64,000 bases of DNA, from the NCBI RefSeq assembly GCF_001297015.1, contig NZ_LIGE01000025.1:992001-1056000 (forward strand). The letters run 5' to 3'. Positions 32,850 through 41,421 of the stretch are shown in pieces (the first letter of the stretch is position 1; every line of letters begins with the position of its first letter). The notes beneath the pieces were generated by a model, which saw nothing but the letters and a program-made list of their open reading frames with translations, made no database searches and had not been told where the DNA came from. The position numbers were made by a program, and so were the translations under genes. Source of the stretch: Pseudomonas sp. RIT-PI-r. GTDB lineage: Bacteria > Pseudomonadota > Gammaproteobacteria > Pseudomonadales > Pseudomonadaceae.

Positions 32850-32972
32850 TCCGGGGGATTGGCAAACATCGTTGGCGTTGATAGTCACCATCACGCCAAT
32901 GAAGTTCTCATAAAAAATCCGCGGCGTAAGATCGGCTCCAGACAAACAAACAACCTTCTGGAGCACACGATC

Positions 32973-33452
32973 ATGAAACGCCAAACCATCCTCAGCATCG
33001 CTTTCTCGGTTTTCGCAGTTAACGCTTTTGCCGCCACCCCGGCTCACACCCTGATCGCCGAAGGCGGTTCGGACAAGCTGATTGAAAGTCGTCTGGCTGA
33101 AGGGGGTTCGGATCGTCTGATCGAACGCCGCGTTGCCGAAGGTGGCTCGGATCGTCTGATCGAGCGCCGTGTTGCCGAAGGTGGCTCGGATCGTCTGATC
33201 GAGCGCCGCGTTGCCGAAGGTGGCTCGGATCGTCTGCTCGAACGCCGCGTTGCCGAAGGTGGCTCGGATCGTCTGATCGAGCGCCGCGTTGCCGAAGGTG
33301 GCTCGGATCGTCTGATCGAGCGCCGTGTTGCCGAAGGTGGTTCCGATCGCCTGATTGAGCGCCGTGTTGCTGAAGGTGGTTCCGATCGCCTGATTGAGCG
33401 CCGTGTTGCTGAAGGTGGTTCCGATCGCCTGATTGAGCGCCGCGTCGCATGA
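32973..33452 (+). CDS. secreted protein of ten 13-residue tandem repeats
   Basis: A 159-residue protein: signal peptide (about 1-20, cleaved after AFA), a short linker, then exactly ten copies of a 13-residue unit, consensus AEGGSDRLIERRV, and a final Ala. Only the first unit (AEGGSDKLIESRL) and one internal Leu deviate; the 39-base DNA units are near-identical. Similar short Pseudomonas proteins are, as I recall, named 'phage infection protein' without experimental support. The repeats are strongly charged, alternating EGGSDR and ERR, and could form a solenoid or bind polyanions. A bidirectional terminator follows. Confidence 0.85.
   Translation: MKRQTILSIAFSVFAVNAFAATPAHTLIAEGGSDKLIESRLAEGGSDRLIERRVAEGGSDRLIERRVAEGGSDRLIERRVAEGGSDRLLERRVAEGGSDRLIERRVAEGGSDRLIERRVAEGGSDRLIERRVAEGGSDRLIERRVAEGGSDRLIERRVA
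33062..33451 (+). repeat. tandem array of ten 39-base units
   Basis: The coding repeat array of the secreted protein gene. Units differ mainly at third codon positions, with the last three units sharing their own variants (GGTTCCGATCGCCTGATTGA), indicating recent local duplication. Confidence 0.9.
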
Positions 33453-33477
33453 TTGAATAGTTGTACCGCACGCCCAC

Positions 33478-33510
33478 AAAAAAGCCCGGCCTGATCAGCC
33501 GGGCTTTTTT
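33478..33510. terminator. bidirectional terminator
   Basis: GCCCGGC (33484-33490) and GCCGGGC (33498-33504) with A-run before and T-run after. It separates the convergent repeat-protein gene and lipoprotein gene. Confidence 0.9.
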
Positions 33511-33525
33511 GCATTCAACCGGGGC

Positions 33526-33861
33526 TTATTGCACGGTCTTGAGCTTGACCACGTCACCGGAAATCTTGGTGGTGTAACCGGTCAGAACCCAGGCCCAGAA
33601 CCAGTTTTCCTGAACTTGGGTGTTGATCATGGCGTCGCCGCCCTTGGCTTTGATCGCAGCGGTCTGGGCGCGGACGAAGCGGTTGTTCTGCTGGATCGGG
33701 ATCACGCCGAACAGCAGCAGGCCGGTGGCGGTGGCTTCACTGTGACCAACCACGGTGTATTGGCTGCTGTCGTACTGCTGGGTGTTCATCGGGGTGCCGG
33801 TGCAACCTGCCAGAACCGCACCGAACAGAGCGGCGGCGACTACTTTGCTGAAGTACTTCAC
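33526..33861 (-). CDS. small lipoprotein
   Basis: A 111-residue lipoprotein; the signal ends in the lipobox LAGC (Cys20). The mature part has VVGHSEATATGLLLFGVIPI and IKAKGGDAMINTQVQENWFWAWVLTGYTTKISGDVVKL, resembling small envelope lipoproteins of unknown function whose C-terminal part is beta-rich. The start is a GTG at 33859-33861 with GGAG eight bases upstream. No partner is adjacent. Confidence 0.82.
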   Translation of the reverse strand: MKYFSKVVAAALFGAVLAGCTGTPMNTQQYDSSQYTVVGHSEATATGLLLFGVIPIQQNNRFVRAQTAAIKAKGGDAMINTQVQENWFWAWVLTGYTTKISGDVVKLKTVQ

Positions 33862-34033
33862 GGTTTAACTCCATAGGAAAACGCCCGGGATCCGTCTCTC
33901 GGGCGGCGCACACCTTACCGAAAATGATGGCTCATTGGTATCAATCTCGACAAGTTTCATCCAGCACTTTGCTGGCAGCCCATCGACCATGTCGCATACC
34001 ATGGCGTCACGCCAATCAAGACCGACATCGCCC

Positions 34034-35677
34034 ATGCTCAAAGCCAGTCTGCGCAGCCACCTCACCCTCTGGTTTACCGGTTTGTCCCTGCTGACGTTGT
34101 TGAGCGTGGGCTTCTATGTCGGCCATATCGCCACCGAACAAATGAAACAGGCCAGTGGCAATGCCTTGCTCAACACCGCCCGTTCGGCCGCCTCGTTATT
34201 GGGCGAGCAACTGCGCGAGCGGCAACTGGAGGTTTATCTGCTCAGCCGCGCACCGCACCTGGAGCGCGGCGATCTGGACAACCCGGCGATTCTGAGATCG
34301 ATGCAATTGCGCACCCAGGCCCGCAACGAATATGCGTGGATGGGCGTCACCGATGCTGAAGGTAACGTGCATCAAGCGGTCAACAATTTGCTGGTCGGGC
34401 AATCGGTGCAACAGCGCCCGTGGTTCCAGGCCGGCTTGCGCGGCGAATACACCGGCGATCCCCATGAAGCCGTGCTGCTGGCCAAGTTGCTGCCGGGCAT
34501 GCCGAATGGCGAACCGCTGCGCTTCATCGATTTCGCTGCGCCGATTCACAATGCCGAAGGCCAGGTCATCGGCGTACTCGGTGCTCATGCGCACTGGAGC
34601 TGGGTGACGCGAATTGTCGAATCGGCGGCGTTTTCCCACAAGAATTCCGCACCGGACATCGAAGCGTTGATCGTCGATCACGACGGCAAGGTGTTGTACC
34701 CCGAAGCATTGATGGGCCAGCAACTGGCGGCGAATAATTCGCCTGCGCCGGGCTGGTCGGTGGGCGATGGCTACCTGACCAGCATGGTCACCGTGCCGAC
34801 GCCATCGAGTACCGCGCTGTCGTGGTCGATTGCCGTGCGCCAACCTTTGGAAACCGCGCTGCAACCGGCACGCCTGCTACTGTATAAATTGCTGATTCTG
34901 GGTGTCGTCGCGGCGGTGCTTTTCGGTCTGGTCGCGTATTACCTGGCGCTGTACCTGAGCCGTCCGATCGAACAGCTCGCGCGTTCAGCCAAACAAGTTC
35001 AGTGCAACGAACCCGGTGCGCGTTTTCCCCTCGAGCATCCGGTGCAGGAAATTGCCCAGCTCAGCCAGTCACTGGATGCGATGACGCAATCACTGCTCGG
35101 CAAGGAGCGCGAACTGCAGGAGGCCAACGCCTCGCTGGAAGCCACCGTCGCCCAACGCACCGCCGCCCTCACCCAGGCCAACGCCGAACTGCTCAGCCTG
35201 GCCGTTCACGATGGCTTGACCGGCGTTTACAACCGTCGGCGCTTCGACGAAAAACTCACCGAGTACACGTTGCTGTCACGGCGCACCGGGCGCCCGTTTG
35301 CGCTGCTGCTGATCGACGCCGACCACTTCAAACGGATCAACGACACCCACGGCCATGCCGTCGGTGATGACGTGCTCAAGCAGTTGGCGCAGTTGATCCA
35401 GAGCAGCCTGCGCACCACCGATTTCGTCGCCCGCTACGGCGGCGAAGAGTTCGCCGTGCTGCTCCCGGAAATCGCCCAACCCGACACCCCCGAGGTCGTT
35501 GCGGAAAAGATTCGCGTGGCCATCGCCGAAGCGCACTTCCCGGTCGTCGAGCATGTGACCGTGAGCATCGGCGTCGGCCTGGCCGATCCGGCCGACAACA
35601 GCCACAGCGCACTGATCAAGCGTGCCGACCAGCAGTTGTATCAGGCAAAAGCGGCAGGCCGAAATCAGGTGGCGTGA
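34034..35677 (+). CDS. diguanylate cyclase with periplasmic sensor and HAMP
   Basis: A 547-residue inner-membrane enzyme making cyclic di-GMP from GTP. Helix 1 (about 10-30) is followed by a dCache-type periplasmic domain (WFQAGLRGEYTGDPHEAVLL; IDFAAPIHNAEGQVIGVLGAH), helix 2 near 285-310, HAMP (LSRPIEQLARSAKQV), a coiled coil and the GGDEF domain. The active motif is GGEEF (469-473) and the inhibitory I-site RTTD lies five residues before it, so the enzyme should be active and product-inhibited. The ATG at 34034 is chosen over an upstream in-frame one, since the helix begins soon after it. Confidence 0.92.
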   Translation: MLKASLRSHLTLWFTGLSLLTLLSVGFYVGHIATEQMKQASGNALLNTARSAASLLGEQLRERQLEVYLLSRAPHLERGDLDNPAILRSMQLRTQARNEYAWMGVTDAEGNVHQAVNNLLVGQSVQQRPWFQAGLRGEYTGDPHEAVLLAKLLPGMPNGEPLRFIDFAAPIHNAEGQVIGVLGAHAHWSWVTRIVESAAFSHKNSAPDIEALIVDHDGKVLYPEALMGQQLAANNSPAPGWSVGDGYLTSMVTVPTPSSTALSWSIAVRQPLETALQPARLLLYKLLILGVVAAVLFGLVAYYLALYLSRPIEQLARSAKQVQCNEPGARFPLEHPVQEIAQLSQSLDAMTQSLLGKERELQEANASLEATVAQRTAALTQANAELLSLAVHDGLTGVYNRRRFDEKLTEYTLLSRRTGRPFALLLIDADHFKRINDTHGHAVGDDVLKQLAQLIQSSLRTTDFVARYGGEEFAVLLPEIAQPDTPEVVAEKIRVAIAEAHFPVVEHVTVSIGVGLADPADNSHSALIKRADQQLYQAKAAGRNQVA

Positions 35678-35971
35678 TCAGCTCTTCTTCACTTCGCAAA
35701 TGCCGTTGGCTCTGTTCTTGCCGGTGTACGAGACCCCGGCCGAGCCATCGGGGTTGATGCTCAAGGAAATGGTCACGCCCGCGCCCTTGGCTTCGAAGTA
35801 GTTGTCGTTGAATGTCTTCAGCTTGCCTTCCTTGCCATTGATGTAGATCGGCCCGCCCTCATCGGCGTGGACTTCGATCTTGCCCGGGCATGTGGCGTTG
35901 AACATCGGGATTGCGGCCTGGGCCCATCCCGCGGCGAGCAACAGTGGCGCGGCCAATAACATCGACTTCAT
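35678..35971 (-). CDS. small exported hypothetical protein
   Basis: A 97-residue protein with a signal peptide (MKSMLLAAPLLLAAGWAQA). The mature protein has two Cys (about positions 28 and 92) that may form a disulphide, with ATCPGKIEVHADEGGPIYINGKEGKL and NRANGICEVKK at the ends. AAGGAG precedes the ATG. It abuts the diguanylate cyclase stop, convergent with it. No function can be given. Confidence 0.72.
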   Translation of the reverse strand: MKSMLLAAPLLLAAGWAQAAIPMFNATCPGKIEVHADEGGPIYINGKEGKLKTFNDNYFEAKGAGVTISLSINPDGSAGVSYTGKNRANGICEVKKS

Positions 35972-36062
35972 GAGATGCTCCTTGATAACGGCGGTATGCC
36001 AACCCTGTTAGCAATAGCGCAAATCATCCCGTCAGACCAGCGCCCTGTTGCCACATCCGGTC

Positions 36063-37151
36063 TCACGTATTGGTTTTCAACTTGGTCCACAACCGCGTGG
36101 TCAGGCGCGCGATCTTCGCTGGCAACTCTTCCACGGTGAACAGTTTTTCCAGCACGCTTTTCGGCGGGTAGATCGCTGAATCCTGCTGCACATCTGCATT
36201 GAGGAATTCATGGGCCGCCGCGTTCGGGTTGGCGTAGTGGATGCTGTTGCTGATGTTGGCGATGACTTTCGGTTCGAGCAGGTAATTCATGTACGCGTAG
36301 GCGCTTTTTTCGTGGGGCGCGCTCTTGGGCATGACCAGCATGTCGAACCATAACGTCGTGCCTTCGTCGGGAATCGAGTAAGCGATGTCGATGCCGTTTT
36401 TCGCTTCCCGGGCACTCGCCGCTGCCTGAACGATATCGCCATTGAAACCAATCACCACACAGACGTTGCCGTTGGCCAGATCGCTGATGTACTTGGACGC
36501 ATGGAAATACTGGATATACGGACGGATCTTCAACAACGCCTGTTCGGCCTTTTTGTAATCGTCGGGCTCATGGCTGTGCGGTGGCAGGCCCAGATAATTG
36601 AGGGTGATCGGCAACACTTGCGTCGGGTTGTCGATAAACGCCACGCCGCACTGGCTGAGTTTCTTGATGTTGTCTTCGTCGAACAACAGCTTCCATGAAC
36701 GGGTGACGTCCGTAGTGCCGAAGATGGCTTTGATCTTTTCGACGTTGTAGCCGATGCCCGCGGTGCCCCACATGTACGGAAAGCCGTATTGATTGCCCGG
36801 GTCGTTGACCTGCAGTTTCTGCATCAGCACCGGGTCGAGGTTTTTCCAGTTGGGCAACTGCGAACGGTCGAGTTTCTGAATCGCCCCGGCCTTGATCAGC
36901 CGCGACAAAAAGTGGTTCGACGGGCTGACCACGTCATAACCGGTGTTGCCGGTCATCAGTTTCGACTCCAGCACTTCGTTGCTGTCGTGAATGTCGTAGG
37001 TGGTTTTAATGCCGGTGGCCTGGGTGAAATTGGCCAGGGTGTCCGGGGCGATGTAGCTGTTCCAGTTGGAGATGTTGACGGTTTCATCGGCGTAAACCGT
37101 TGCCGATGCGGCCGCGAGCACGACCGTCAGAAAAAGTGGCTGGATGCGCAT
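36063..37151 (-). CDS. polyamine-type periplasmic binding protein (PotF/SpuD-like)
   Basis: A 362-residue exported binding protein. After a signal peptide (to about Ala21, ATVYA) it reads VNISNWNSYIAPDTLANFTQATG, and then YDVVSPSNHFLSRLIKAGAI, NDPGNQYGFPYMWGTAGIGYNV and VVIGFNGDIV, all blocks of PotD/PotF proteins. No permease or ATPase gene follows. It is just downstream of a PuuB-like oxidase gene on the same strand, with a LysR gene beyond, which suggests putrescine or a related amine as ligand. AGGTGA lies upstream of its start. Confidence 0.9.
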   Translation of the reverse strand: MRIQPLFLTVVLAAASATVYADETVNISNWNSYIAPDTLANFTQATGIKTTYDIHDSNEVLESKLMTGNTGYDVVSPSNHFLSRLIKAGAIQKLDRSQLPNWKNLDPVLMQKLQVNDPGNQYGFPYMWGTAGIGYNVEKIKAIFGTTDVTRSWKLLFDEDNIKKLSQCGVAFIDNPTQVLPITLNYLGLPPHSHEPDDYKKAEQALLKIRPYIQYFHASKYISDLANGNVCVVIGFNGDIVQAAASAREAKNGIDIAYSIPDEGTTLWFDMLVMPKSAPHEKSAYAYMNYLLEPKVIANISNSIHYANPNAAAHEFLNADVQQDSAIYPPKSVLEKLFTVEELPAKIARLTTRLWTKLKTNT

Positions 37152-37203
37152 GTTCTATCACCTGAGTTGAGTGGCTTTTGTTCTTGGGTAATGGGGTGAA
37201 TAT

Positions 37204-38505
37204 TCAGATTTCTGTTCTGGCCCTGACCGCCTCCACACGCATGCGCAACATTGCGCCGATATCGAACAATGGACGCGGCGGCAACCAGCCCGGCTCGGCC
37301 CTGTGCATCACCGATTGCAGCAGCGGTGAATCGATGCCCGAGGCCAGTTCCGCCAGCAACCGTCCCCACAACGTGCCGCGCGCCACGCCGGAACCATTGC
37401 AGCCGGCGACGGCGAAAACGCCCTCCTCGACCCGATCGAAATACGCCTGACCGCTGCGGCTCGCGCTCAGGTGACCGGTCCAGGTGTATTGAATGTCCGA
37501 CTCGCCGAGGAACGGAAAGCGCCGTTGCAGACCACGGACGTGATGCTGGCGGCGTAAAGTCAGTTCGCCGTTGGACAGGTCGCGCGTGCGGTATTCGGCG
37601 GTGTTGCGGATCATCACCCGACGATCCGGGGTGAGCCGCACCGTCGCCCCCAGCGGTCGGGTCGACAACACGCCCCACGGCTCAACCGCACCGATGGCCT
37701 GAAACTCCTGTTCGGTGAGGGGCCGTGTGAGGCTGGCGCTGAGTTCCATCGGGAACGTCGCGGTGTCAGCGATTCCGACCCTGGGAACAAAGGCGTTGAG
37801 GCAGACCAGCACTTGTTTCGCCTCAATGCTGCCGTCTACCGAATTGGCGCGCAGGCGTCCATGGCTCAGGCGTTCAAGACCGCTGATGTCTGTGTCCTCG
37901 TACAGCGTAATGCTGCCCGGCAAAGCGTTGAGCAAACCTTTCACGTATTTGGCCGGTTGCAGCAACGCGTTGCCTTGGCCGCACCAGATCGCCGCTTGGT
38001 AATGACAGATACCGAGTTTTTGCGCCAACGCCGCGCCCTGAAGAAATTCCGCCCGCGCCCCAAGGGCCCGCAGCGTGGCCAGTTTGGCGTCGACGTGGTC
38101 GAGTTTGGCGCGGTCGTTGACGGCGAAGTAATAGCCGCTGTCCCGAAAGTCGCAGTCGATGGCATGCCGGGCAATGCGTTGGCGCACTTCGTCGCTGGCC
38201 GCGCGGGAAATGGCGGTATCGACTTCAAATCCGGCAAAACCCGGCTCGCCGATCAATTCGCTGTGCGCCGGGTGTTCATGGGCCACGACGAATCCCGAGT
38301 TGCGCGCCGAAGCGCCCTGCGCCGCCCGCTGCCGATCCACCACGATAATGCGCGCCTGCGGATGCAATGCGGCCAGCGTATGCGCCGCGCTGAGCCCGGT
38401 GATGCCAGCGCCGATCACCAGCCAGTCAGCCTTTTGCGCGCCGCTCAGGCGAGCGCCTTGCGGTGCGCTGCCGGCTTGCGCGATCCAGCCACATACATTT
38501 TCCAT
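37204..38505 (-). CDS. FAD-dependent amine oxidase (PuuB-like)
   Basis: A 433-residue DAO-type flavoprotein. FAD binds at ADWLVIGAGITGLSAAHTLA near residue 26-45; RQRAAQGASARNSGFVVAHEH matches the block found in gamma-glutamylputrescine oxidase and related enzymes, and AGCNGSGVARGTLWGRLLAELASG is the C-terminal FAD motif. It would oxidise an N-substituted amine, giving an aldehyde. The ATG at 38503-38505 is chosen, with GAGGTGGAG upstream. It is followed by a PotF-like gene 52 bp away and is divergent from a LysR gene, forming a likely amine-use unit. Confidence 0.88.
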   Translation of the reverse strand: MENVCGWIAQAGSAPQGARLSGAQKADWLVIGAGITGLSAAHTLAALHPQARIIVVDRQRAAQGASARNSGFVVAHEHPAHSELIGEPGFAGFEVDTAISRAASDEVRQRIARHAIDCDFRDSGYYFAVNDRAKLDHVDAKLATLRALGARAEFLQGAALAQKLGICHYQAAIWCGQGNALLQPAKYVKGLLNALPGSITLYEDTDISGLERLSHGRLRANSVDGSIEAKQVLVCLNAFVPRVGIADTATFPMELSASLTRPLTEQEFQAIGAVEPWGVLSTRPLGATVRLTPDRRVMIRNTAEYRTRDLSNGELTLRRQHHVRGLQRRFPFLGESDIQYTWTGHLSASRSGQAYFDRVEEGVFAVAGCNGSGVARGTLWGRLLAELASGIDSPLLQSVMHRAEPGWLPPRPLFDIGAMLRMRVEAVRARTEI

Positions 38506-38664
38506 GCTCCACCTCTTCGACTGTCGTTCTGCGCCTTGCTTCTGCTGATTCGGCATGCGTGAATCGCATGCACCGCTTGAGAAGATCGCGACCAGAGCTA
38601 GAATTTATAAGGTCTTCGCCAAACCGACCAACGCTATAAAATCATCGAGCCATTCGGAAAACGC

Positions 38665-39543
38665 ATGGATAACATTCGTCACATGCCCTCCCTGCCAGCC
38701 TTGCAGACGCTGGTTGAAGTCGCCCGTTGCGCCAGCTTCACCAGCGCTGCGCAGACCCTGTGCCTGACGCAAAGCGCGGTGAGCCGGCAAATCCAACAAC
38801 TGGAAAACCACTTCAAGGTGGCCCTGTTCATGCGTACCAGCCGCAGCCTGCGCCTGACCCCGGAAGGCGAACTGGTACTGGCCAGCGCCCGCAGCATCCT
38901 TGAGCAACTGAAAACCCTCGAAGAACGCCTCGCGCCACAAAAGCGCCCGTTTCGCATCCGCATGCATGTGTCGCTGGCGGTGCGCTGGTTACTGCCCAAG
39001 CTCAGCGATTTCTATCTGCGCCACCCGGAAATATCGCTAGCGATTGAAACAGTGGCGACTGAAGTGGTGGAGCCGGCGAGCGACAGCGATGCCTACATTC
39101 TTTACCTGCCACAGCCGTCGAGCGACGCGGCGTGCCTGACGCTGTTCGAGGAAACCCTGGTGCCGGTGTGCTCGCCGAATCTGGCCCATGCACCGCGCTC
39201 GATCGAAGAATTGCAGCGCTTTGCCTTGCTGCACCGCTCGGCGGATCGTCAGGCGTGGATCGAATGGCTGGCGGCCAACGACGGTCAGCCGCTGGAGGAT
39301 TACCGGCACATTCCGTTCAATCTGGATGAGTTGGCGCTGGGCGCGGCCGCACGCGGCTTGGGCGTGGCGGTGACTGACATGACGCTGGCAGCGGAGTCGA
39401 TCGAGCGTGGCGTGTTGCGGGTGCCGTTTGGGGAGCCGTTGAAGACTGGAGGGGTTTACGCGTTGTGCCCGCAGCCGGGCTCGGCGGCGCATCCGGGGTG
39501 CAGTTCAGTCATGCAGTGGTTTGCCGATCAGGCTCAGACTTGA
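38665..39543 (+). CDS. LysR family transcriptional regulator (GcvA-like)
   Basis: A 292-residue LysR-type regulator with helix-turn-helix at about 20-62 (CASFTSAAQTLCLTQSAVSRQIQQLENHF) and an effector domain of GcvA type (FRIRMHVSLAVRWLLPKL, then PEISLAIETV). It is divergent from the oxidase gene across 159 bases and probably controls the oxidase and binding-protein genes. No operator could be fixed by eye. Confidence 0.88.
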   Translation: MDNIRHMPSLPALQTLVEVARCASFTSAAQTLCLTQSAVSRQIQQLENHFKVALFMRTSRSLRLTPEGELVLASARSILEQLKTLEERLAPQKRPFRIRMHVSLAVRWLLPKLSDFYLRHPEISLAIETVATEVVEPASDSDAYILYLPQPSSDAACLTLFEETLVPVCSPNLAHAPRSIEELQRFALLHRSADRQAWIEWLAANDGQPLEDYRHIPFNLDELALGAAARGLGVAVTDMTLAAESIERGVLRVPFGEPLKTGGVYALCPQPGSAAHPGCSSVMQWFADQAQT

Positions 39544-39552
39544 GCCGCAGTT

Positions 39553-39948
39553 TTATGGCGCAGTGGCTTGAAAGCTCTGCAGATAGGCCAGCAAGTTTTC
39601 CACCTTCTCCTCGTCACTCAGCCCCCAGAAAATCATCCGTGTGCCGGGCACTACGCCTTTCGGGTCTTTCAGGTACGCGATCAGCGTTTCGCGGTTCCAG
39701 GTCAGCCCCGAGTTTTTCATCGCATCGGAATACACATAGTTCGCCGGGGTGCCGGCCGGGCGGCCGATGATGCCGTGGAGCTGCGGGCCGAACCCCGGTC
39801 GCGCCGACTCGCCGACCTGATGGCAGCCACCGCACAGGCGCGGGAAGATTTTCGCCCCGGCTGCGGGGTCGCCCGCCGCGTGAGTGAGCGGGCTGAACAG
39901 CGCGGCGGTTAACGTCAGGGCGAGGGACAGGCGTGCGGAGTTGTTCAT
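39553..39948 (-). CDS. class I c-type cytochrome
   Basis: A 131-residue exported haem protein. A signal peptide ends near Ala24 and haem is attached through CGGCH (Cys39, Cys42, His43). Further cytochrome c2-type features are GPQLHGIIGRPAG, YVYSDAMKNSGLTW, and the distal Met in VPGTRMIFWGL. It probably shuttles electrons in the periplasm. The ATG at 39946-39948 is used. It lies alone between LysR and MocR genes, so its partner enzyme is unknown. Confidence 0.9.
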   Translation of the reverse strand: MNNSARLSLALTLTAALFSPLTHAAGDPAAGAKIFPRLCGGCHQVGESARPGFGPQLHGIIGRPAGTPANYVYSDAMKNSGLTWNRETLIAYLKDPKGVVPGTRMIFWGLSDEEKVENLLAYLQSFQATAP

Positions 39949-39999
39949 CGAGGGTTCCGGATCGGCGTGAATCGGGCGGCGCAAGGGTAGCATTTGTTT

Positions 40000-41346
40000 T
40001 TACAGGTAAGCGCCGATGATCTGCCTGACCGTGGTCAAGGCCTGGCGCAGAACCGCCATGTCCACCGAACCCAGCGCCAGACGAATCGCATGGGGCACAT
40101 GCACCGATACGGAAAACGGCTCGGCGGGGGGGACGGGAATCTGCTCGTGCATCAACGCCACCACGATCTGATCGGCGCGCACATCTTCTGGCAATGGCAA
40201 CCACAGAAAATACGAAACCGGATGGCCGATGTACGGCAATCCCTTCAGCACCTTGGCCGCCAGTGCTTGCCGTGCCTTTGCATCGTTGCGTTTCTGCTCT
40301 TCCAGCACGCTGACCGTGCCGTCATCGAGCCAGCCACAGGCAATGGCCGTCATCACGCCGGGGGTGTTCCAGGTCGTGGCGCGGATGATGCGCTCCAGCG
40401 CCGGCACTGAAGGTTCAGGCGCGGCGATGAAGCCGACGCGCAAACCGGTGGCGATGTTCTTCGAAAGGCCGGACACGTACACGGTGCGCTCCGGCGCCAA
40501 TTGCACCAACGGCGGCGGTGGATTTTCTACGAGAAACGCGTAGGCCGCGTCTTCGATGATGGTCAGATCATGCTGTCGGGCAATCGCCACCAACTGTTCG
40601 CGCGCTGCCAACGGCATCACCCAACCCAACGGATTGTGCAGGGTCGGCATGCTGTACACGGCGCGCACCGAGCGGCTGCGGCAGAGTTTTTCCAGCGCCT
40701 GCAGATCCGGCCCGTGCGCGCCGACCGGGATCGCCACGACCTCCAGATGCAGCGCTTCAGCCAGCACTTTGAAACCGGAATAGGTCAGCGCATCGGCAGC
40801 AATCACATCACCGGGTTTGAGCAACGCCATCAACGTCACCGCCAACCCTTGCTGGGCGCCGTTGACGATCAGCACTTGCGCGGCATCGACCTGCACGCCG
40901 CGCGCGAGCAGATGCCGCGCCACCGAAGCACGCTCATGGGCGCGACCGGCGTGGGGCTGATATCGCAGCAGCGCTTCCAGGTCCCCGGACAACGCCAGTT
41001 GCCGCAACGCTGTGCGCAATAACTCTGCCTGACCGGGCAACGACGGGTAGTTGAAGTTGAGGTCGATCATGCCCACCGCGACGTCTTTCTGATCGATGCC
41101 CTGCCCCGGCGACAACACGGTTTCGCGCACGAAGGTGCCGCGCCCGGTTTCGCCGCTGACCAGCCCCATCGCTTCCAGCTCGGCATAGACCCGCGACGCA
41201 GTGACCAGCGCCAGCCCCTCCTGCGCCGCCCGTTGCCGGTGGGTCGGCAAGCGCGGGCCCGGCGCCAGACGCCCGCAGCGAATGCCTGCCGCGTAGGCAT
41301 CCACGATGGTCTTGTAGCGCGAACGCGGCATGCGAGATGTATCCAT
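40000..41346 (-). CDS. MocR/GntR-type PLP-dependent regulator
   Basis: A 448-residue protein with an N-terminal GntR winged helix (about 10-70: LPTHRQRAAQEGLALVTASRVYAELEAMGLVSGETGRGTFV) joined to a class I aminotransferase-like domain. The PLP-binding Lys is in SGLSKNIATGLRVGF, and NPLGW and DAAYAF blocks are in place. MocR proteins sense amines or vitamin B6 and often regulate a divergent transporter gene; here an EamA exporter gene starts 75 bases away. An enzymatic role cannot be excluded. Confidence 0.9.
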   Translation of the reverse strand: MDTSRMPRSRYKTIVDAYAAGIRCGRLAPGPRLPTHRQRAAQEGLALVTASRVYAELEAMGLVSGETGRGTFVRETVLSPGQGIDQKDVAVGMIDLNFNYPSLPGQAELLRTALRQLALSGDLEALLRYQPHAGRAHERASVARHLLARGVQVDAAQVLIVNGAQQGLAVTLMALLKPGDVIAADALTYSGFKVLAEALHLEVVAIPVGAHGPDLQALEKLCRSRSVRAVYSMPTLHNPLGWVMPLAAREQLVAIARQHDLTIIEDAAYAFLVENPPPPLVQLAPERTVYVSGLSKNIATGLRVGFIAAPEPSVPALERIIRATTWNTPGVMTAIACGWLDDGTVSVLEEQKRNDAKARQALAAKVLKGLPYIGHPVSYFLWLPLPEDVRADQIVVALMHEQIPVPPAEPFSVSVHVPHAIRLALGSVDMAVLRQALTTVRQIIGAYL

Positions 41347-41421
41347 GACAATTTTTTGATTGTGCTGATTCTCGACCCTAGGATGATCACAACGCAACCC
41401 CACTGCCGAGCGCGATCAGAC

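Noticed and set aside
33062..33451. Tandem 39-base repeats as a CRISPR array
   Set aside because: Units are directly adjacent without spacers, and they are in frame within a coding sequence with a signal peptide.
32979..33514. Minus-strand repeat frames (RSDDPSHLRQ and RRSIRRSEPPSA types)
   Set aside because: They mirror the plus-strand repeat gene; the plus frame alone has a signal peptide, start and downstream terminator.
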